Shown here piece after piece: positions 42,906-52,588 of a stretch of DNA of 64,000 bases; the first letter of the stretch is position 1; each line of letters starts with the position of its first letter. The stretch is from the NCBI RefSeq assembly GCF_001514065.1, contig NZ_KQ948436.1, positions 11,261 through 75,260 on the forward strand, in the 5' to 3' direction. The translations under genes were made by a program, and so were the position numbers. The notes beneath the pieces were generated by a model. The model was given only the letters and a program-made list of their open reading frames with translations, did no database searches and was not told the origin of the DNA. The stretch comes from Streptomyces antibioticus (GTDB lineage Bacteria > Actinomycetota > Actinomycetes > Streptomycetales > Streptomycetaceae).

Positions 42906-43844
42906 GTGAGCAGCGCACCCCCCGCCCCCCGAGTCATCGCCGTCGTCGGACCGACCGCGGCCGGAAAGTCCGATCTGGGCGTTTTCCTGGCCCAGCGTCT
43001 CGGAGGCGAGGTCGTCAACGCCGACTCCATGCAGCTCTACCGAGGGATGGACATCGGCACCGCCAAACTGACGCCCGAGGAGCGCGGCGGCGTCCCGCAC
43101 CACCTCCTCGACATCTGGGACGTGACCGTCACGGCGTCCGTCGCCGAGTACCAGCGCCTCGCCCGCGAGCGGATCGACGCGCTGCTCGCCGAGGGACGCT
43201 GGCCGATCCTGGTCGGCGGCTCCGGCCTGTACGTCCGGGGCGCCGTCGACAACCTCGAGTTCCCCGGCACCGACCCCGAGGTCCGGGCCCGCCTGGAGGA
43301 GGAGCTCACGCTCCGGGGCTCCGGCGCGCTGCATGCCCGCCTGGCCGCCGCCGACCCCGAGGCAGCGCACGCGATCCTGCCCAGCAACGGCCGCCGGATC
43401 GTCCGGGCCCTAGAGGTGATCGAGATCACCGGCCGCCCCTTCACCGCCAACCTCCCCGGCCACGACTCGGTCTATGACACCGTCCAGATCGGCGTCGACG
43501 TCACGCGTCCCGAACTCGACGAGCGGATCGCGCGCCGCGTCGACCGGATGTGGGACGCGGGACTCGTCGACGAGGTGCGGGCACTGGAGGCGCAGGGGCT
43601 GCGCGACGGGCGCACGGCCTCGCGAGCGCTCGGCTACCAGCAGGTGCTCGCAGCGCTCTCCGGGGAGTGCGCGCTGGAGGAGGCCCGGGTCGAGACCGTA
43701 CGCGCCACCAAGCGCTTCGCGCGCCGCCAGGATTCATGGTTCAGGCGCGATCCGCGGGTGCACTGGCTCAGTGGGGCTGCGGCGGATCTCACAGAACTTC
43801 CCCAGCTCGCACTGGCGTTGGTCGAACGACCGGTCACAGCCTGA
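42906..43844 (+). CDS. miaA: tRNA dimethylallyltransferase MiaA
   Basis: Adds a dimethylallyl group to A37 of tRNAs reading UNN codons. The 312-residue protein has the P-loop VVGPTAAGKSDL, the motif VVNADSMQLYRGMDIGTAK and VGGSGLYVRG. GTG 42906 is the start; GAGACT ends 6 nt before it, so initiation may be leaderless. It precedes a small membrane protein gene and dapF. Confidence 0.95.
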   Translation: MSSAPPAPRVIAVVGPTAAGKSDLGVFLAQRLGGEVVNADSMQLYRGMDIGTAKLTPEERGGVPHHLLDIWDVTVTASVAEYQRLARERIDALLAEGRWPILVGGSGLYVRGAVDNLEFPGTDPEVRARLEEELTLRGSGALHARLAAADPEAAHAILPSNGRRIVRALEVIEITGRPFTANLPGHDSVYDTVQIGVDVTRPELDERIARRVDRMWDAGLVDEVRALEAQGLRDGRTASRALGYQQVLAALSGECALEEARVETVRATKRFARRQDSWFRRDPRVHWLSGAAADLTELPQLALALVERPVTA

Positions 43845-43952
43845 TCACGTCCTGGCATCGGGACGCTCAGGCCGTCATCCGGCCCGTCGGCGCCGTGCCA
43901 TCATCGAGCTTCGATCGACCAAGTGGAGTCCGAGTTGGGAGGGCGCGTGGCG

Positions 43953-44456
43953 ATGGAGGCCGGCCCTCGCGACACCGCACGAAGCACCGAGCCCCGTACC
44001 GCCGACAGCGGCGAACCGGAGCAGGACGGCGACCGTCTGAGCCCCGACGGGCCCGACGAGACGCAGGGTGGTGTGATCGCCGACGGCCCCGAGCCCGAGG
44101 AGATGTTCGCCGACGGCCCCGAGGTCGAAGTCGAACTCCGTCCGCAGCGCCGGATGCGCATCTGGCAGCTCGCCCCGATCGTGTCCCTGGCCGCGCTCGG
44201 CTCCCTGATGTTCGCCTTCCCGCTCGCCTTCGACTTCGGCGACAGCGGGGCCGTGATCGCGATGCTGGGTCTGCTGATCTGCTCGTGCGCGGCGGGCTGG
44301 GGCATGATGGCCGCCCGCCGGGTGGGATACACGCTGCCGGGGCTGCCGCAGCGGGGTTCGGGTCGGCGCGTGGACTGGCGGGTCGTGCTGCTGTACGTCG
44401 TGCTCGTGGCCGCGGTGGTCGCGCTGGCGGTGTTCCGCGTGGCGCGGCTGCGCTGA
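43953..44456 (+). CDS. Hypothetical membrane protein
   Basis: A 167-residue protein: acidic, Pro-rich N-terminal half (~70 residues) and three hydrophobic helices in the second half. ATG 43953 has GGGAGGG 9 nt upstream; GTG 43947 is too near the ribosome binding site. It lies between miaA and dapF in the conserved cluster. Not recognised. Confidence 0.72.
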   Translation: MEAGPRDTARSTEPRTADSGEPEQDGDRLSPDGPDETQGGVIADGPEPEEMFADGPEVEVELRPQRRMRIWQLAPIVSLAALGSLMFAFPLAFDFGDSGAVIAMLGLLICSCAAGWGMMAARRVGYTLPGLPQRGSGRRVDWRVVLLYVVLVAAVVALAVFRVARLR

Positions 44457-44488
44457 TCCACGCGCGCGTGGAGCGGCGGAGGCCGCCG

Positions 44489-44519
44489 GTGACCGGCTGT
44501 CGTACCCACCCCGTACGAT
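44489..44519 (+). promoter_or_regulatory. Promoter of dapF
   Basis: GTGACC (44489-44494), 19-bp spacer and TACGAT (44514-44519), 6 nt before the ATG. GAGGA also lies between, so leaderless or minimal-leader initiation is likely. Confidence 0.45.
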
Positions 44520-44525
44520 CGAGGA

Positions 44526-45395
44526 ATGAGCACGCGGATCGCCTTCCTCAAGGGCCACGGCACCGAGAACGACTTCGTGATCGTCCCGGACCCCGAGAAC
44601 GCCATCGACCTGCCCCCGAGCGCCGTCGCCGCCCTGTGCGACCGCCGCGCGGGCATCGGCGGTGACGGCCTGCTGCACGTGGTGCGGTCCGCCAAGCACT
44701 CCGAGGCGCAGCACATGGCCGCCGAGGCGGAGTGGTTCATGGACTACCGCAACGGCGACGGCTCGATCGCCGAGATGTGCGGCAACGGCGTCCGCGTCTT
44801 CGCCCGCTACCTCCAGCACGCCGGTCTGGTGACCGAGGGAGACCTCGCCATCGCCACGCGCGGGGGCGTGAAGAGCGTGCACCTCGCCAAGGACGGCGAC
44901 GTCACCGTCGGCATGGGCAAGGCCCGCCTCCCCGAAGGGGACGTCCAGGTCAGCGTCGGCGAGCGCAGCTGGCCCGCGCGGAACGTGAACATGGGCAACC
45001 CGCACGCGGTGGCCTTCGTCGAGGACCTCGCCCACGCGGGCACCCTGTACGACGCGCCGCCCTTCAGCCCGGCCTCCGCCTACCCGGACGGGGTCAACGT
45101 GGAGTTCGTGGTCGACCGCGGCCCGCGGCACGTCGCGCTGCGGGTGCACGAGCGCGGGTCCGGCGAGACGCGCTCGTGCGGCACGGGCGCGTGCGCCGTC
45201 GCCGTGGCCACCGCCCGCAGGGACGGCGTCGACCCGGCGGTGACCGGGACCCCGGCGACGTACACCGTCGATGTGCCCGGCGGCACCCTCGTGATCACCG
45301 AGCGGCCCGACGGGGAGATCGAGATGACCGGCCCGGCCGTGATCGTGGCCGAGGGCGAGATCGACCGGGAATGGCTGGAAAGCGCCGCGCGTTGA
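44526..45395 (+). CDS. dapF: Diaminopimelate epimerase
   Basis: Converts LL- to meso-diaminopimelate. The 289 residues show both catalytic cysteines, in EMCGNGVRVFARY and RSCGTGACAVAVA, and the start IAFLKGHGTENDFV. Note that Streptomyces walls contain LL-diaminopimelate, so this enzyme mainly serves lysine synthesis. A weak hairpin GTTCCG/CGGAAC lies after the stop (45411-45428). Confidence 0.96.
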   Translation: MSTRIAFLKGHGTENDFVIVPDPENAIDLPPSAVAALCDRRAGIGGDGLLHVVRSAKHSEAQHMAAEAEWFMDYRNGDGSIAEMCGNGVRVFARYLQHAGLVTEGDLAIATRGGVKSVHLAKDGDVTVGMGKARLPEGDVQVSVGERSWPARNVNMGNPHAVAFVEDLAHAGTLYDAPPFSPASAYPDGVNVEFVVDRGPRHVALRVHERGSGETRSCGTGACAVAVATARRDGVDPAVTGTPATYTVDVPGGTLVITERPDGEIEMTGPAVIVAEGEIDREWLESAAR

Positions 45396-45560
45396 TGGGG
45401 TGAAACGTGGGTTCCGGCGGTTCGGAACGCTGGGATCCACAGCCTCACCCGGCACCGGTGATACGAAACGACGGAGAACCGCAGGTCGGGTGGCGCGAAA
45501 CCGTAAACCTGAAAACCGTCGCTCGAATGGGTGATCCGTTTCACGCTCGACGAGAGGCGG

Positions 45561-45589
45561 TCAGCCGCGCGTGATGGGCTCGGTAGCAT
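45561..45589 (+). promoter_or_regulatory. Candidate promoter of rshA
   Basis: TCAGCC (45561-45566) and TAGCAT (45584-45589) are 17 bp apart, giving a leader of about 90 nt. The -35 is weak. The remaining 288-bp gap after dapF shows no gene. Confidence 0.35.
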
Positions 45590-45683
45590 CAAGCACCGGC
45601 CCGGACGGGGGACCGATGCCATCCCCTGTGCCGTGTCCGCCCTGGGGCACCCCGTCCGCCGGTCAATGCAGCCGGAGGTGCCC

Positions 45684-47879
45684 ATGAGTGCGGAGGCCAC
45701 GAACCCCGCGACCCCAGGTCCGGTAACAGGGCCTGCGGCGCGCTGGCGGGCGCGGATCGACCTGCGTCGCCTGGGCCGCGCCGCCCTGCTCGGCCCGGCC
45801 GCCCGCGACCGGCTGCCCGACGCCATCGGCCATGTCGCCGAGGCCCACCGCGCCCACCACCCCGACGCAGACCTCGAACCCCTGCGCCGCGCCTGGGTGC
45901 TGGCCGAGTCCTCGCACCGCGGCCAGATGCGCAAGAGCGGCGAGCCGTACATCACGCACCCCCTCGCGGTGACCCTGATCCTCGCCGAACTCGGCGCCGA
46001 GACCACGACGTTGACCGCCTCGCTGCTCCACGACACCGTCGAGGACACCGATGTGACCCTCGATCAGGTCGGCGAGCAGTTCGGCGCCGAGGTGCGCTAT
46101 CTCGTCGACGGCGTCACGAAGTTGGAGAAGGTCGACTACGGCGCCGCCGCCGAACCGGAGACCTTCCGCAAGATGCTGAAGGCCACCGGCAGCGACGTCC
46201 GCGTGATGTCGATCAAACTCGCCGACCGGCTGCACAACATGCGCACCCTCGGCGTGATGCGCCCCGAGAAACAGGCGCGCATCGCCAAGGTGACCCGCGA
46301 CGTCCTCATCCCGCTCGCCGAACGGCTCGGCGTGCAGGCGCTCAAGACCGAACTGGAAGACCTGGTCTTCGCGATCCTGCACCCCGAGGAGTACGAGCAC
46401 ACGCGGGAGTTGATCGTCGACAACGCCTCCCGCGCGGACGACCCGCTCGCCGAGGTCGCCGACGAGGTGCGCGCGGTGCTCCGCGACGCCGACATCCAGG
46501 CCGAAGTCGTCATCCGGCCGCGGCATTTCGTCTCGGTGCACCGCGCCGCCCGCAAGCGCGGTCAGTTGCGCGGCGCCGACTTCGGCCGGCTGCTCGTCCT
46601 CGTCAACGAGGACGCGGACTGTTATGGCGTGCTCGGCGAACTGCACACCTGTCTGACGCCCGTCGTCTCGGAGTTCAAGGACTTCATCGCCGTACCGAAG
46701 TTCAACCTGTACCAGTCGCTGCACACCGCCGTCGCCCGCCCCGACGGCCAGGTCGCCGAAGTCCTCATCCGCACGCACCAGATGCACAAGGTCGCCGAGG
46801 CCGGCGTCATCGCGCTCGGCAATCCCTACGCTCCTCCTTCGGAGGAGCCCGTCGACGGCGAGCGTGAGGACCCGACCCGGCCCGGCTGGCTCTCCCGGCT
46901 CCTCGACTGGCAGGAGGCCGCGCCCGACCCGGACACGTTCTGGTCGACACTGCGCGAGGACCTCGCCCAGGACCGCGAGATCACCGTCTTCCGCCCCGAC
47001 GGCGGCACCCTGGGCCTGCCCGACGGCGCGACCTGTGTGGACGCCGCGTACGCGCAGTACGGCGAGGACGCACACGCGTGCATCGGCGCCCGCGTGAACG
47101 GCCGGCTGGCGACCCTGAGCACCGTTCTGCGGGACGGCGACACCGTCCAGCTCCTCATGGGGCAGGACCCGGCCTCGGAGCCCTCCAGGGAGTGGCTGGA
47201 GCACGCGCACACGCCCGCCGCGCGGATCGCCATCCAACGGTGGCTCTCCACGCATCCCGCGCCCGAGGCGCCGGGGGAGGGGCTGGGCGAGAGCCTGCAC
47301 GGCACGGTGGAACGCCCTGAGGGCCTCCAGGCCACCGCCGATGCGCCTGCCGGGTCCGCCGATGCCCCGGCTGCCGTCGACGCCCAGCGCACCCGCCCTC
47401 GTACGACCGACAGCGCCCCGGCCCGTTCGCGCACCGCCGACGTCCTCGTCGACCAGCCCGGCGCGACCGTGCGCCTGGCCGGCTGCTGCACGCCGGTTCC
47501 GCCCGACGACGTCACCGGCTTCGCCGTGCGCGGGGGAGCGGTCACCGTGCACCGCGTCGAGTGTCCGGCCGTCGCCCGCATGAAGGAGGCGGGGCGGCCG
47601 GAGGTGGAGGTGCGCTGGGGCGACACCGCGGAGTGCCGGGTGACGCTGTATGCCGAATCGTTCGGCCGACCCCATCTGCTCGCCGACCTCACCGAGGCCA
47701 TGGCGCTCGAAGGCGCCGAGATCGTCTCGGCGACGGTCGAACCCCCGAGCCAGCAGCGCGTCCGCCACACCTACACGGTCGACCTCCCCGACGCGGCCCT
47801 GCTGCCCGCCCTGATGCGGGCGATGCGGAACGTGCCCGGGGTGTACGACGTGAGCCGGGCGCAGACGCAGGGGGCCTGA
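45684..47879 (+). CDS. rshA: RelA/SpoT homologue RshA
   Basis: A (p)ppGpp-metabolising RSH protein of 731 residues, the second such protein of Streptomyces (true RelA lies elsewhere). The hydrolase HD domain is intact (SSHRGQMRKSGEPYI ... SLLHDTVEDTD). The synthetase region is divergent: KDFIAVPKFNLYQSLHT is kept, but the usual DLxGIR is DFGRLL, EVQIRT is EVLIRT and the AHW segment after MHxxAExG is missing. TGS and C-terminal ACT domains follow. It therefore looks hydrolase-biased. ATG 45684 has GGAGG at 5 nt. Confidence 0.88.
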   Translation: MSAEATNPATPGPVTGPAARWRARIDLRRLGRAALLGPAARDRLPDAIGHVAEAHRAHHPDADLEPLRRAWVLAESSHRGQMRKSGEPYITHPLAVTLILAELGAETTTLTASLLHDTVEDTDVTLDQVGEQFGAEVRYLVDGVTKLEKVDYGAAAEPETFRKMLKATGSDVRVMSIKLADRLHNMRTLGVMRPEKQARIAKVTRDVLIPLAERLGVQALKTELEDLVFAILHPEEYEHTRELIVDNASRADDPLAEVADEVRAVLRDADIQAEVVIRPRHFVSVHRAARKRGQLRGADFGRLLVLVNEDADCYGVLGELHTCLTPVVSEFKDFIAVPKFNLYQSLHTAVARPDGQVAEVLIRTHQMHKVAEAGVIALGNPYAPPSEEPVDGEREDPTRPGWLSRLLDWQEAAPDPDTFWSTLREDLAQDREITVFRPDGGTLGLPDGATCVDAAYAQYGEDAHACIGARVNGRLATLSTVLRDGDTVQLLMGQDPASEPSREWLEHAHTPAARIAIQRWLSTHPAPEAPGEGLGESLHGTVERPEGLQATADAPAGSADAPAAVDAQRTRPRTTDSAPARSRTADVLVDQPGATVRLAGCCTPVPPDDVTGFAVRGGAVTVHRVECPAVARMKEAGRPEVEVRWGDTAECRVTLYAESFGRPHLLADLTEAMALEGAEIVSATVEPPSQQRVRHTYTVDLPDAALLPALMRAMRNVPGVYDVSRAQTQGA

Positions 47880-48002
47880 CGCGGGAGCGGACCGCGGCGG
47901 CTGATTGAGGCGGCGTCACGGCGTCACCTCGGCCGCACTCGTTCGGGTGGGCCGGGCGCGAGTCGTCGCCGTGGGGCGCGGGTGCGCTGGTAGCGGTGGT
48001 GC

Positions 48003-49472
48003 ATGCTGCTCACCCCCCACGCCAGGACGCCCCGGCGGCTGAAGGCGGCCGCGCTGCTCGCCTCCGCCGTCTCCGTCTGCCTCGTCGCCGCGAGCGCCCC
48101 CGCCGCCCCGCTGGGGGTCGGCGACCGCCTCTTCCCGCACCTCGGCAACCCCGGATACGACGTGGCGTCGTACGACCTCTCCTTCACCTATCCCGGCTCC
48201 AACAGCGAGCCGCTCCAGGCCGTCACCACCATCGACGCCTGGACGACCACCCCACTGGACCGCATCAACCTCGACTTCGCGCACGGGAAGGTCGAGTCGG
48301 TCGAGGTCGACGGTGAGCCGGCGTCCTTCGCCGCTGCCGACGAGGACCTCGTCGTCACGCCCGAGGAGGCGCTGCCCAGCGGCAGCTGGATGCGGATCAC
48401 CGTGAAGCACACCAGCGACCCGGTCTCCGCCGAGGACCGTGACGGCGGCTGGGTGCGGACCACCGACGGGCTCGCCATGGCCAACCAGGCCGACGCCGCC
48501 CACCTCGTCTTCCCGTGCAACGACCACCCCTCCGACAAGGCGATGTTCACCATCCGGGTCACCGCGCCCGACGGCTACACCGCCGTCGCCAACGGGCTGC
48601 CGACCGGCGTGGACCGGGCCGCCGGGGCGACCACCTGGACGTACCGCACCCAGCACCCCATGGCCACCGAGCTCGCCCAGGTGTCGATCGGCCGCTCCAC
48701 GGTGCTGCACCGCGAGGGCCCGCACGGACTGCCGGTCCGCGACGTCGTGCCCACCAAGCACCGCACGGCGCTCGAACCCTGGCTGGAGAAGACCCCGGAC
48801 CAGATCTCCTGGATGGAGAGCAAGGTCGGCCGCTATCCCTTCGAGACGTACGGCCTCCTCATGGCCGACGCGGACACCGGCTTCGAACTCGAGACGCAGA
48901 CGCTCTCTCTCTTCGAGAGAGAGCTCTTCACCGAGCCCGCCTACCCCCAGTGGTACGTCGAGTCGATCATGGTGCACGAGCTGGCCCACCAGTGGTTCGG
49001 CGACAGCGTCGCCCCGGCTGCCTGGTCCGACCTGTGGCTCAACGAGGGGCACGCCACCTGGTACGAGGCCCTGTACGCCGAGGAGAAGGCCGGCAAGTCC
49101 ATGGCGGCGCGGATGAAGGCGGCGTACGGCGCCTCCGACCGCTGGCGCGCGGCCGGCGGCCCGCCCGCCGCGCCCAAGGCGCCCGACCCCGGCCAGAAGA
49201 TCGGCATCTTCCGCCCCAACGTCTACGACGGTGCCGCGCTCGCCCTCTACGCCCTGCGCGAGGAGATCGGCCGCGAGACCTTCGAGCGCCTGGAACGGGT
49301 CTGGGTGAGCCGCCACGAGGACGGCACGGCGACGACGGACGATTTCGTGCGCCTGGCCTCGGAACTGTCCGGGCGCGATCTCGGCGACTTCTTCCATGAC
49401 TGGCTGTACGGCGAGAAGACCCCGCCGATGCCGGGCCACCCGGAGTGGAAGTCCGTCACAGCAGGCAGATAA
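48003..49472 (+). CDS. Secreted M1-family metallopeptidase
   Basis: A gluzincin aminopeptidase of 489 residues with a signal peptide (basic start, hydrophobic core, APAAP cut region). The zinc site is [10 protein letters not shown] with the third ligand Glu in NEGHATWYE. Instead of the GAMEN exopeptidase motif it has FELETQTL, as in other short actinobacterial members. This short form (~500 residues) lacks the C-terminal half of classical PepN. TAGCGG ends 6 nt before the ATG, hinting at a leaderless start. Confidence 0.9.
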   Translation: MLLTPHARTPRRLKAAALLASAVSVCLVAASAPAAPLGVGDRLFPHLGNPGYDVASYDLSFTYPGSNSEPLQAVTTIDAWTTTPLDRINLDFAHGKVESVEVDGEPASFAAADEDLVVTPEEALPSGSWMRITVKHTSDPVSAEDRDGGWVRTTDGLAMANQADAAHLVFPCNDHPSDKAMFTIRVTAPDGYTAVANGLPTGVDRAAGATTWTYRTQHPMATELAQVSIGRSTVLHREGPHGLPVRDVVPTKHRTALEPWLEKTPDQISWMESKVGRYPFETYGLLMADADTGFELETQTLSLFERELFTEPAYPQWYVESIMVHELAHQWFGDSVAPAAWSDLWLNEGHATWYEALYAEEKAGKSMAARMKAAYGASDRWRAAGGPPAAPKAPDPGQKIGIFRPNVYDGAALALYALREEIGRETFERLERVWVSRHEDGTATTDDFVRLASELSGRDLGDFFHDWLYGEKTPPMPGHPEWKSVTAGR

Positions 49473-49491
49473 GGCAATGACGAGCCGCCTC

Positions 49492-49530
49492 GTCCCGTGC
49501 GACCATCTTCCGGTCGGCGCGGCACGGGAC
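49492..49530 (+). terminator. Terminator after the M1 peptidase gene
   Basis: A 9-bp stem, GTCCCGTGC (49492-49500) with 49522-49530, and a 21-nt loop containing a smaller stem, about 20 nt after the stop. Confidence 0.55.
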
Positions 49531-49618
49531 AACGGGAATCTCCCGGGGTACTCGTGCGTTGTGACCCATGACGGAGTCACGATCGCCGAATCGGCATCCC
49601 CAACGACGTAAGGACCCA

Positions 49619-51112
49619 ATGACCTCCTCTTCATCCCCTTCCCAGGACGAGCAGCGCTTCGCGCACACATACCCCGAAGGCCTTCGGGCCGATGCCCTGA
49701 TGGAAGAGGACGTCGCCTGGAGCCACGAGATCGACGGAGAGCGGGACGGCGACCAGTTCGACCGCTCCGAGCGCGCGGCTCTGCGCCGCGTGGCGGGCCT
49801 CTCCACCGAGCTCGAGGACGTCACCGAGGTCGAGTACCGACAGCTCCGTCTGGAGCGGGTCGTGCTCGTCGGCGTGTGGACCTCGGGGACCGCGCAGGAC
49901 TCGGAGAACTCCCTCGCGGAGCTCGCCGCCCTCGCGGAGACCGCGGGCGCGCTCGTGCTGGACGGCGTGATCCAGCGCCGCGACAAGCCCGACGCGGCCA
50001 CCTACATCGGCTCCGGCAAGGCCACCGAGCTGCGGGACATCGTCCTGGAGACGGGTGCCGACACCGTCATCTGCGACGGTGAGCTCAGTCCGGGCCAGCT
50101 CATCCATCTCGAAGACGTCGTCAAGGTCAAGGTCATCGACCGTACGGCCCTGATCCTCGACATCTTCGCCCAGCACGCCAAGTCCCGAGAGGGCAAGGCG
50201 CAGGTCGCGCTCGCGCAGATGCAGTACATGCTGCCGAGGCTCCGAGGCTGGGGTCAGTCGCTGTCCCGTCAGATGGGCGGCGGCAAGGGCGGCGGCCTCG
50301 CCACCCGTGGTCCCGGTGAGACCAAGATCGAGACGGACCGGCGTCGGATCCGCGAGAAGATGGCGAAGATGCGCCGGGAGATCGCGGAGATGAAGACCGG
50401 CCGCGAGATCAAGCGCCAGGAGCGCAAGCGCAACAAGGTGCCGTCCGTCGCCATCGCGGGCTACACCAACGCCGGCAAGTCCTCCCTGCTCAACCGCCTG
50501 ACCGGCGCCGGTGTCCTGGTCGAGAACGCCCTGTTCGCGACCCTGGACCCGACCGTCCGCCGCGCGGAGACCCCGAGCGGGCGCCTGTACACCCTGGCCG
50601 ACACCGTCGGCTTCGTACGGCACCTGCCGCACCACCTGGTCGAGGCGTTCCGCTCCACCATGGAGGAGGTCGGCGAGTCCGACCTGATCCTGCACGTGGT
50701 GGACGGCTCGCACCCGAACCCGGAGGAGCAGCTGCTCGCCGTGCGCGAGGTGATCAGGGACGTCGGCGCGGTCGATGTCCCCGAGATCGTCGTGATCAAC
50801 AAGGCGGACGCGACGGACCCGCTGACCCTCCAGCGGCTGATGCGGATCGAGAAGCGTTCCATCGCGGTCTCGGCCCGTACCGGCCAGGGCATCGCGGAGC
50901 TGCTCGCGCTCATCGACAACGAGCTGCCGCGGCCCTCGGTCGAGATCGAGGCGCTCGTGCCGTACACGCTCGGCAAGCTGGTCGCCCGTGCCCACTCCGA
51001 GGGCGAGGTGATCTCCGAGGAGCACACCCCGGAGGGCACCCTGCTCAAGGTGCGGGTGCACGAGGAACTGGCGGCGGACCTCGCGCCGTACGTTCCGGCG
51101 CCCGTGGCATAA
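49619..51112 (+). CDS. hflX: Ribosome-associated GTPase HflX
   Basis: A GTPase that splits stalled or heat-damaged ribosomes. The 497 residues include the HflX N-domain (VVLVGVWTSG ... YIGSGKATELRD), the linker GGGKGGGLATRGPGETKIETDRRR and the G domain (G1 GYTNAGKSS, DTVGF, NKAD). ATG 49619 follows TAAGGA. The 50-residue N-terminal extension is acidic and typical of streptomycetes. Confidence 0.95.
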   Translation: MTSSSSPSQDEQRFAHTYPEGLRADALMEEDVAWSHEIDGERDGDQFDRSERAALRRVAGLSTELEDVTEVEYRQLRLERVVLVGVWTSGTAQDSENSLAELAALAETAGALVLDGVIQRRDKPDAATYIGSGKATELRDIVLETGADTVICDGELSPGQLIHLEDVVKVKVIDRTALILDIFAQHAKSREGKAQVALAQMQYMLPRLRGWGQSLSRQMGGGKGGGLATRGPGETKIETDRRRIREKMAKMRREIAEMKTGREIKRQERKRNKVPSVAIAGYTNAGKSSLLNRLTGAGVLVENALFATLDPTVRRAETPSGRLYTLADTVGFVRHLPHHLVEAFRSTMEEVGESDLILHVVDGSHPNPEEQLLAVREVIRDVGAVDVPEIVVINKADATDPLTLQRLMRIEKRSIAVSARTGQGIAELLALIDNELPRPSVEIEALVPYTLGKLVARAHSEGEVISEEHTPEGTLLKVRVHEELAADLAPYVPAPVA

Positions 51113-51125
51113 CAGCGATACGCGT

Positions 51126-51160
51126 GAAGGCCCGCCCCTCGTCGTGAGGGGCGGGCCTTC
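51126..51160. terminator. Bidirectional terminator
   Basis: A perfect 15-bp stem (51126-51140 with 51146-51160), loop GTCGT, between the convergent hflX and protease genes. Confidence 0.9.
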
Positions 51161-51172
51161 CGTGCGTACGGC

Positions 51173-52375
51173 CTACTTACCGCCGTACGTCTTGCTCATG
51201 TTCTGGTAGATCGCCTCGGCGGTCGCGCCCAGCTGCGGGCCCGCCAGCCAGGTGTTGTCGGCCGGGCCGATCGACGTGTTCGAGACCAGCTTGGTCTCAC
51301 CGTCGACCACCCGGAACCAGCCGCCGCCCGACGAACCGCCGGTCATGGTGCAGCCGATGCGGTACATCGTCGGCAGCGTCGTGCTCAGCGAGAGACGGCC
51401 CGGCCGGTCGATGCACTTGAACATCTTCAGGCCGTTGTACGGGGCCGCCTGCGGGTAGCCCCAGGCGCCCATCTTGGCGACCTCGGTGGCGGAGGGGGCG
51501 GAGAAGTCGATGTCCAGCGCGGCGCCGACCGTCTCCTCCAGCGACTTGGCGCCGGACTCCGGCTTCACGTGCAGCACGGAGTAGTCGTACGCCGCCCCGT
51601 CACCGCCGGTCTCCGAGCCGCCCGCGATCCACTCGTTCGAGGTGGAGGCCCAGTCCGCCCACCACTGGCCGTACGGTGCGATCTCCGTGGGGTTGGAGTT
51701 CGTCAGCTGCGCCTCGGACTTGCCGTAGTCGTTGTAGGCCGGGACGAACATGATGTTGCGGTACCAGCCGCCGCCCGAACCCGCGTGCACGCAGTGGCCC
51801 GCCGTCCACACCAGGTTGGACTTGCCGGGGTGGTTGACGTCCTTGACGACCGTGCCCGAGCAGACGGCATGCCCTTCGGGGGTGTCGAAGAAGATCTTGC
51901 CGACCGGGGCCGCGTTCTCGTGGTACGGCGTCTTCTCCGCGGACGCCTCGACGGGCAGCGGGTCCGGGTCGGTGACGCCCGAGTCGGCCGCCGCGTCCTT
52001 CGTCGAGTACGTCTTGTTGGCCTCCTTCGCGGACTTCATCCGCTCCGGCTTCCAGAGGCCGTCGATGACCGGGTTGACGAAGTCCTTGGCCTCACTGAGC
52101 CACTTGTCCTTCTCCCAGTTCTTCCAGCCGCCGTCCTTCCAGTCGTCGACGTCGATGCCGTGCTTCTTGAGCTTGTCGGCGATGTCGGCCGGGATCTGGA
52201 TCTTGTCGTTGCCGCTGTCGGCCGCCTGGGAGGTGGTGGCCCCGGGCTTGTCGCTCGCCTCGTCCGAGCCGTTGCAGGCCGTCGCGGTCAGCGCCAGGGC
52301 GGCGACCAGACCGGTGGCGGCGAGCGTGGTGCGGCGCCGCGTGGAAGACGTACGGGACGTACGTGTGGAACGCAT
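51173..52375 (-). CDS. Trypsin-like serine protease lipoprotein, copy 1
   Basis: A predicted surface lipoprotein (400 residues) with lipobox LTATAC. After the lipid anchor there is a conserved N-terminal region of ~70 residues (IPADIADKLKKHGIDVDDW, then WK/DW-rich), then a chymotrypsin-fold domain: His in VWTAGHCVHAG, Asp in AAYDYSVLHV and Ser in TMTGGSSGGGW. ATG 52375 precedes the basic signal start. It is 48% or so identical by eye to the downstream-encoded paralogue (copy 2, 279 bp away on the same strand). Substrate unknown. Confidence 0.88.
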   Translation of the reverse strand: MRSTRTSRTSSTRRRTTLAATGLVAALALTATACNGSDEASDKPGATTSQAADSGNDKIQIPADIADKLKKHGIDVDDWKDGGWKNWEKDKWLSEAKDFVNPVIDGLWKPERMKSAKEANKTYSTKDAAADSGVTDPDPLPVEASAEKTPYHENAAPVGKIFFDTPEGHAVCSGTVVKDVNHPGKSNLVWTAGHCVHAGSGGGWYRNIMFVPAYNDYGKSEAQLTNSNPTEIAPYGQWWADWASTSNEWIAGGSETGGDGAAYDYSVLHVKPESGAKSLEETVGAALDIDFSAPSATEVAKMGAWGYPQAAPYNGLKMFKCIDRPGRLSLSTTLPTMYRIGCTMTGGSSGGGWFRVVDGETKLVSNTSIGPADNTWLAGPQLGATAEAIYQNMSKTYGGK

Positions 52376-52420
52376 GGTGCGTTGACCCCCGTTGGAGCAG
52401 TTGTTGTGCCGATGGTTGAA

Positions 52421-52444
52421 CTGGTGATTGCGCTGGTGATTGAG
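52421..52444. repeat. 12-bp direct repeat before protease copy 1
   Basis: CTGGTGATTG(CG/AG) occurs twice in direct tandem (52421-52432 and 52433-52444), with weaker copies on both sides, 45-70 bp upstream of the protease start. A possible regulator binding site. Confidence 0.5.
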
Positions 52445-52588
52445 CTGACGAGCGCGCCGAGGTCGCTCGGGTGTCATGTGCGTGTCACGGGTGGAGCGGT
52501 GTTCTCGGGCGCGACACCTCACTATGCCCGTGCAGTTGAGGGTGAACGGCGGCGGGGCGGTGAAGATTTCTTGGGCCCGCCCCGCCGT

